From Zymoseptoria tritici IPO323 (taxonomy: Eukaryota; Ascomycota; Dothideomycetes; Mycosphaerellales; Mycosphaerellaceae): a stretch of 64,000 nt of DNA. The stretch is from positions 806,001-870,000 of the forward strand of contig NC_018211.1 of NCBI RefSeq assembly GCF_000219625.1, written 5' to 3'. The translations under genes were made by a program, and so were the position numbers. The notes under the pieces were generated by a model, which had not been told where the DNA came from, did not search any database, and saw only the letters and a program-made list of their open reading frames with translations. Of the stretch, positions 62,039 to 64,000 are shown in pieces. The stretch's first letter is position 1. Each line of letters opens with the position of its first letter.

Positions 62039-63460
62039 ATGGATGTCAGACCACCTGAATACGTGCGAGGCAGACAGACCACAAGCGAGCACGCCGTCGC
62101 TACTCTTCGCCGCCGAGCTTCTCGAGCTCGCACAAGTCGCTCTACACAGCGAGCGCCGTCCACACCTCGCCGACCAACGGCGACCAGAGATATCCCTCTC
62201 CAAACACGGAAATTGACGTGGTTTTGGAAGCGGACGTTGCTAGTGCTCATCAGTCTTGTATCGCTTGTGCTATTTCTCTGGACCGGGCTGGTAGCTTGCT
62301 CATACATGATCGACGAAAGCCCCAATGGACTCTGTCGGCAGCCATCGTGGACAAACCACACAATCTGCAAGCTGATGACGGCAAAGGTAGATCCTTACTA
62401 CGAGCTTGTTCTGAAAGAAGAGGGACTGGTGGCATCTTACGACAGAGCGGCAGCAGAAAATAAGGCCGCACCTGACAAGATCAGCGATTCACACGACAAG
62501 GTCAGAAAAGTGTCGATTGATGTGATATCGCCACATGAATCCATGCAGTAAGCATACTAGCAAAGCAAGCACAGTACAATCACTGACGCATGTTTCAGCG
62601 AAGCGGGCAGAACGCTACTCGGCGAGCTACATAGTCAGATCTTCGTTACCACTGATAGGTTGCGAACCAGCGGCAAGACATTCAGCGCCCTCGCCACCGG
62701 ATGGACCTCAGCGGCCAGATCGGCCGCTTCAGAATTGCACTCCATGGCAGAATTGCCCAGCGGACGCTCCACGCCACTGGACCTCTTTGGCAGCTCTTTC
62801 GGATTCCCACTCTCCGACAGAGAAGTCATGGTCCAGACCAGGTTCAAGAAATATGTCGATTTGGTTCTCCAAGACGTGGACGATGTTGTACATGCATTGG
62901 AAAGGTCATCACAAGGCTTAGCGGAGCTGCAAGCCATGCTTCTTCGCTTAGCAAAACTGTTCATTGGCAAACGACAGATGCCATCAAAGCCCGATGTGGC
63001 AGGCTCTGAAAGCGACAGGCACCTGGCCTTCTGGGGCGCGGTACTGAGCCCCAACCGCCGACGTATCCCACGCTTCGACACCACAGTGGAGACTCTGGCG
63101 GAATTCAGCCGAGAAGTTTTCAGTGCAATCAAAACCACGAATGAAGAGCTCAAAGGCATGCGGCGAATGCGCGAGGCGGTCATTGGTCAGACTCAGATAC
63201 GCAACGCTCAGACACGAAGATGGTGGAAGCAAACTTCGCCATACACGTGGACACCAACGGCGGACTCGCTGATTCTCACGGCGGCAAGGTTGAATGAGAG
63301 CATCGCTTACATGCAGCGGGAGCGAGATTCTGCGGAAGTGAGGGGCAAGAGCGTCTATGCGACATATATGCAAGCGGCTCATCCGCATGTCGAGCCTGAC
63401 ACCGTTCAGCGAATGTATCGTCGACTGGACGAGTACGAGAAGAAGAGAAGGTGGATCTGA
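62039..63460 (+). CDS. Single-pass membrane protein, tandem array member B
   Basis: A 456-residue protein from exons 62039-62547 and 62599-63460 with a 51-bp phase-2 intron (GTAAGC...TTTCAG). The Arg-rich N-terminus (VATLRRRASRARTSRS) leads to one transmembrane helix (TLLVLISLVSLVLFLWTGLV). After it comes LCRQPSWTNHTICKLM, corresponding to the Cys region of member A. The long C-terminal part is helical and amphipathic (VDLVLQDVDDVVHALERSSQ; LTAARLNESIAYMQRERDS) and ends in charged residues. Sequence identity to member A is low outside the N-terminus, yet gene structure is the same, so they look like diverged duplicates. Function unknown. Confidence 0.75.
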
Positions 63461-63813
63461 AGCCCTATGACAAGTACCAAATGTGCTTGCATGTCTTTGC
63501 GAGAGACTTGCCACTAAGTACGCAGAGCAGCGAGAATGAGCTGATGGTGAAGCTTTCTGTCGCTATACGTACTTCGCTCGCAATCGTTCTGTCGGCGCCA
63601 ATACTGAGAAACCTTCAACCGCATTCTTTGGCCGCTTGTAGCAGTCTCCAAAGGGACTCGAGGCGAAGCTACGTCCATTTCCATTGTTGAGGCTGAATGC
63701 GGAATGCGAATATCAGCTCTTTGTCATTGGCTCTTCTCAACATCTCCACTTTACAATTCCTTTCCAATATCCTTTTTGATAGAAAGACTGCTACTGATTA
63801 TACCCATCAGAAC
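63461..63813. other. spacer between array members B and C
   Basis: No gene is supported. The sequence just before 63814 (CTACTGATTATACCCATCAG) serves as the leader of member C. Confidence 0.45.
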
Positions 63814-64000
63814 ATGGATGAACAACTGCTCGCAGAGTGGCGAGGCCGAAAGTCCATGCTCGATGATACTGTCAATAGAAGGGCGACATCCCTTCGGCGC
63901 CGATCTAGAGCACAATCATTGCGGCGAAGGCAATCACTCGCTACGGAGCATCTCGAGGACTCCATCAGGAAACCTACGCTATCAAAAGAACGAAGTCCGA
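63814..64000 (+). CDS. Tandem array member C, N-terminal fragment (cut by window edge)
   Basis: From the ATG at 63814 the frame is open to the window end (62 codons). It encodes an acidic start (MDEQLLAEWRGRKSMLDD) and then RRATSLRRRSRAQSLRRRQS, which closely echoes the Arg-rich N-termini of members A (ATLRRRARSQSSRSRQR) and B (VATLRRRASRARTSRS). The transmembrane segment and intron would lie beyond the window. Identified by position and by this motif only. Confidence 0.6.
   Translation, partial: MDEQLLAEWRGRKSMLDDTVNRRATSLRRRSRAQSLRRRQSLATEHLEDSIRKPTLSKERSP

Noticed and set aside
1..64000. CRISPR arrays, prokaryotic operons, autonomous transposons, rRNA genes
   Set aside because: None was seen. 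Spliced genes show the DNA is eukaryotic, and no transposase or reverse-transcriptase frame was recognised.

Overview
The window is nuclear DNA of a filamentous ascomycete. Protein-coding genes on both strands carry short introns (about 49-118 bp, one of about 185 bp) with GTANGT-type donors, CTAAC/CTGAC-like branch sites and YAG acceptors. The best clue to the lineage is the succinate dehydrogenase subunit C gene (14745-15442, minus). Its residue numbering coincides with that used for Zymoseptoria tritici SdhC (I29, N33, N34, T79, W80, N86, H145, H152), which points to Dothideomycetes, Mycosphaerellaceae, Zymoseptoria or a near relative. The species itself is not proven.

Layout. 1-600: N-terminal part of a secreted GMC oxidoreductase. 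600-4050: gene-poor, with one weak secreted-peptide exon. 4.05-5.3 kb: an alpha-methylacyl-CoA racemase-like CoA-transferase III enzyme. 5.6-11.7 kb: a tandem array of three MYND zinc-finger genes holding four homologous modules, the last gene being a two-module fusion. 12.4-14.3 kb: URC4/DUF1688, followed by an open in-frame extension beyond its stop. 14.7-15.4 kb: SDHC. 16.8-19.6 kb: a fungal transcription-factor middle-domain protein without a zinc cluster. 20-22.5 kb: WDR70-like WD40 protein and a small unknown. 22.7-24.6 kb: a duplicated repeat with pol III-like boxes, a microsatellite and a probable gene relic. 24.9-31.6 kb: housekeeping block of UFD1, the MBOAT lysophospholipid acyltransferase ALE1, centromeric histone CENP-A and a Der1/derlin protein. 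31.7-36 kb: secretome region with an NTF2-like secreted protein and two related 56-residue, six-cysteine secreted peptides, one with the spacing of a CS-alpha-beta defensin. 36.7-37.4 kb: hotdog thioesterase. 37.5-44 kb: a DUF7580-like protein head-to-head with a C2H2 zinc-finger gene that runs, in the same frame and with only a TGA between, into an ankyrin-C2H2 reading frame; a short inverted-repeat element lies in the shared promoter. 44.9-51.2 kb: amino-acid/choline-type permease, an unknown helical protein, a divergent pair of proteins that both end in a dual-cysteine CaaX box, and pICln. 53-57.5 kb: another secreted six-cysteine peptide, a minisatellite, and a 1171-residue single-pass membrane protein with a long disordered tail. 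58.4-59.7 kb: a short-chain dehydrogenase. 60.4-64 kb: a tandem array of at least three related single-pass membrane proteins, the last cut by the window edge.

The housekeeping genes do not form one pathway, although UFD1 and Der1 both serve ER-associated degradation. The lineage-specific parts are the MYND array, the secreted cysteine-rich peptides, the DUF7580/C2H2/ankyrin locus, the CCaaX pair and the terminal membrane-protein array. They are the least explained and the most likely to hold undescribed biology. No search or alignment program was used: gene models come from reading frames, splice signals and family recall.
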